A stretch of DNA of 63,535 nucleotides from the NCBI GenBank assembly GCA_010672965.1, contig JAAHFN010000011.1:1-63535 (forward strand), in the 5' to 3' direction. The position numbers were made by a program, and so were the translations under genes. This document shows positions 62,061 through 63,535 of this stretch, piece after piece (the first letter of the stretch is position 1; the number at the start of each line of letters is the position of its first letter). Source of the stretch: Oscillatoria sp. SIO1A7 (GTDB lineage Bacteria; Cyanobacteriota; Cyanobacteriia; Cyanobacteriales; Laspinemataceae). Under the pieces are notes generated by a model. That model ran no database searches and had not been told where the DNA came from. It was given only the letters and a program-made list of their open reading frames with translations.

Positions 62061-63362
62061 TTAAGTTTCTACCGAAAACTCCTCTGGGTCGATGTCCCAA
62101 TTCGCCCAGCGAATGGCTTCCCGGGCAGAGGTCAGATCGGGAGGAACGCGCAAGGCATGGATAGACCCGGTGCTGGGGCAGGTCATCTTTAATAAGTGAA
62201 TTGGTTCTACATCTACATCTTCTTCTATTTTGAGTAGCTCGTATTCTCGCCAGCTATCTAAGGAGACTGCTTGCAACTCTTGGCAGAGGCGGGCGTAGCC
62301 GATTTCCTGAATTAAAAGCCGCCTGATTTCTGCATTTGGTTCCGATAGCAGCCAGCGAGATTGCCACTGATGGGGGTGGAGTCGGCCGTATCGCTCTGGC
62401 AGGCTAGTGCCGTGAAAGAAATAGAGGTGATAGCCGTCGCTAAATTCTATGGCCGGTTCCGCTTCGGCGTGGAAGCGCTCTTCTTCGTCGAAGAGAAGCT
62501 TCATGGGGCGATCGCAAATAATGCAGCTTTTCTCGAATAGCATAAAAGAGCCGCATTCCCGGACTAGAGCCTGAAAGCTATTCCACTCTCGGCGATCGCA
62601 AGGGCAATCAAGGACGTTAATACAAAAATCAATTAGTTCCGGATTCGTCGATAAATCTCTAATTGCATTCCAACCTGCTTTGACTGCTAAATCGGCTAAA
62701 TTTAATGCCCCAATTATACCGGGCTTCCATTCTTCTTCCCAAAGCCGAATTGGCTCCAGGTTCATTAGCGGCTTCCAAAAAATATCTTCCAGTCCCTGCG
62801 ACAGCGGTTCCCCTAACTCCTTCCAGAAGAAATCTCCCATTTCCAGAAACAAATCTCCTCCGGGTAGCTCGCTCACTTGCTTGCGCAGACTTGCTTGGTA
62901 AAGTTCCCAAGCAATTAGCTCTCTCTCCTTTCCCCATTCTTCCCACATTTCTCCCCACACATTTGCATATTCAAGGGTGGCAGAGCTGTGAAAGCCCAAA
63001 CGCCACAGGAGCAAGGGCTGGTCAAAAAAATGTTCTTGCAATTCCTGCCAGAGTTTTTTTTCTACTCCGGTTTCGATGCGATCGCACAGGGAAGCTTGTA
63101 AAGAAATCGGCCAAGGAGTTCCCAATTGCCGAGCCAGCCGTTGCGGCGATTCGCGCCCCATCATTTCTGCCAGAGCCTTGGGGCTGGAGAAAAAGAGAAT
63201 TTCTGGCTCTGCTTTGCCCATCGTCGCATAAGCTTCTTTTATCGCCTCCTTAGCGCGATTGTGCGATATCGGCTCGCAAGAAAAAGTGACTTCCCGCCAT
63301 TTTTGCCGATAAACCAGAATTAGCTCTTCCTGCTCTCGGGTCAGCTTGTCTTGATATGTCAT
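62061..63362 (-). CDS. DUF6745-like protein (about 433 aa)
   Basis: Large soluble protein with tryptophan-rich helical regions (VWGEMWEEWGKERELIAWEL, DFFWKELGEPLSQGLEDIFW) and a C-terminal block with AIEFSDGYHLYFFHGTSLPE and IRRLLIQEIGYARLCQELQA, which matches my memory of the DUF6745 domain found with leucine-rich-repeat or MoxR-type neighbours. Function unknown. I choose ATG 63362 (MTYQDKLTREQEELI, with GAGG about 10 bp upstream) over the longer ORF from 63407, whose first residues come from repeat-adjacent sequence. It lies upstream of a MoxR-like gene on the same strand. Confidence 0.7.
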   Translation of the reverse strand: MTYQDKLTREQEELILVYRQKWREVTFSCEPISHNRAKEAIKEAYATMGKAEPEILFFSSPKALAEMMGRESPQRLARQLGTPWPISLQASLCDRIETGVEKKLWQELQEHFFDQPLLLWRLGFHSSATLEYANVWGEMWEEWGKERELIAWELYQASLRKQVSELPGGDLFLEMGDFFWKELGEPLSQGLEDIFWKPLMNLEPIRLWEEEWKPGIIGALNLADLAVKAGWNAIRDLSTNPELIDFCINVLDCPCDRREWNSFQALVRECGSFMLFEKSCIICDRPMKLLFDEEERFHAEAEPAIEFSDGYHLYFFHGTSLPERYGRLHPHQWQSRWLLSEPNAEIRRLLIQEIGYARLCQELQAVSLDSWREYELLKIEEDVDVEPIHLLKMTCPSTGSIHALRVPPDLTSAREAIRWANWDIDPEEFSVET

Positions 63363-63414
63363 ATAGTTTTTTCCTCGTAATTGAATTTGGGAATTGGAAT
63401 GGGGCATCGGGCAT

Positions 63415-63535
63415 TGGGCATTGGGTAGGGTGTGGGGTGTGGGGTGTGGGGTGTGGGGTGTGGGGGGTAGGGCGTGGGGTGTGGGGGGTGGGGTGTGGGG
63501 TGTGGGGTGTGGGGGGGGGGGGGTGGGGTGTGGGG
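63415..63535. repeat. GTGTGGG heptamer runs, window end
   Basis: TTGGGCA units, then GGTGTGGGG runs to the last base, including a G-tract of about 13 (63511-63523). Same family as the window start. Confidence 0.95.

Overview
This window looks like a chromosomal segment of a filamentous cyanobacterium of the Oscillatoriales/Microcoleus type. The HIP1 octamer GCGATCGC is scattered through genes and spacers. Most spacers hold tandem heptamers (GGTGTAG/GGTGTGG, TTGGGCA, AAAAGTC) of the kind common in these genomes. Several genes are cyanobacterial markers: LdpA, an HpsJ-like protein, a Ycf45-like R3H ATPase and a DUF502 membrane protein. No rRNA, tRNA, CRISPR array or intact transposase was seen. 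Both window ends lie in the same GTGTGGG-type repeat.

Layout. 0.4-7.4 kb: a P-loop ATPase and a very large TPR/STAND-NTPase/WD40 protein, both minus strand. 7.4-14.5 kb: accessory region with a MITE-broken Uma2 gene, two tandem copies of a structured RNA with its own promoter, a Fic protein behind a double palindrome, and small toxin-antitoxin-like genes. 14.6-22.2 kb: a three-gene overlapping operon that I read as a pPIWI-RE defence system (REase-like protein, DinG-type helicase, PIWI-domain protein). 22.3-23.3 kb: a lone MNT nucleotidyltransferase and a small gene split by a MITE. 24.1-32.2 kb: housekeeping genes (DUF502, nusB, ftsY, an RsbU-type phosphatase, argH). 32.6-36.2 kb: minus-strand surface-polysaccharide genes and a fused glycosyltransferase. 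36.7-37.0 kb: a third copy of the structured RNA. 37.4-47.9 kb: R3H/AAA ATPase, ldpA, ADP-ribosylglycohydrolase, STAS protein, a coiled-coil protein and a carotenoid-type FAD oxidoreductase. 48.3-50.3 kb: a disrupted DUF433/toxin pair, a PD-(D/E)XK-like protein and an intact Uma2 gene. 50.5-63.4 kb: TPR protein, a repeat-rich spacer, pentapeptide-repeat protein, polA, a MoxR-like ATPase and a DUF6745-like protein.

Two MITE families are the main agents of gene breakage. MITE-A has TATAGCG...CGCTATA ends and a TA target duplication. MITE-B has CAGGACTTACGCA ends and a 5-bp target duplication. For three genes, removing the element together with one target copy restores the reading frame exactly (Uma2 at 8.3 kb, an unknown gene at 22.8 kb, DUF433 at 48.3 kb). 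At 56.6 kb an occupied site and its empty duplicate lie side by side.

The most interesting items are the three promoter-bearing copies of a structured RNA that resembles the HEARO/omega-RNA class with no IscB/IsrB/TnpB nuclease nearby, the pPIWI-RE operon, and the insertions that can be reversed on paper. All family assignments come from reading the sequence; no database search was run.
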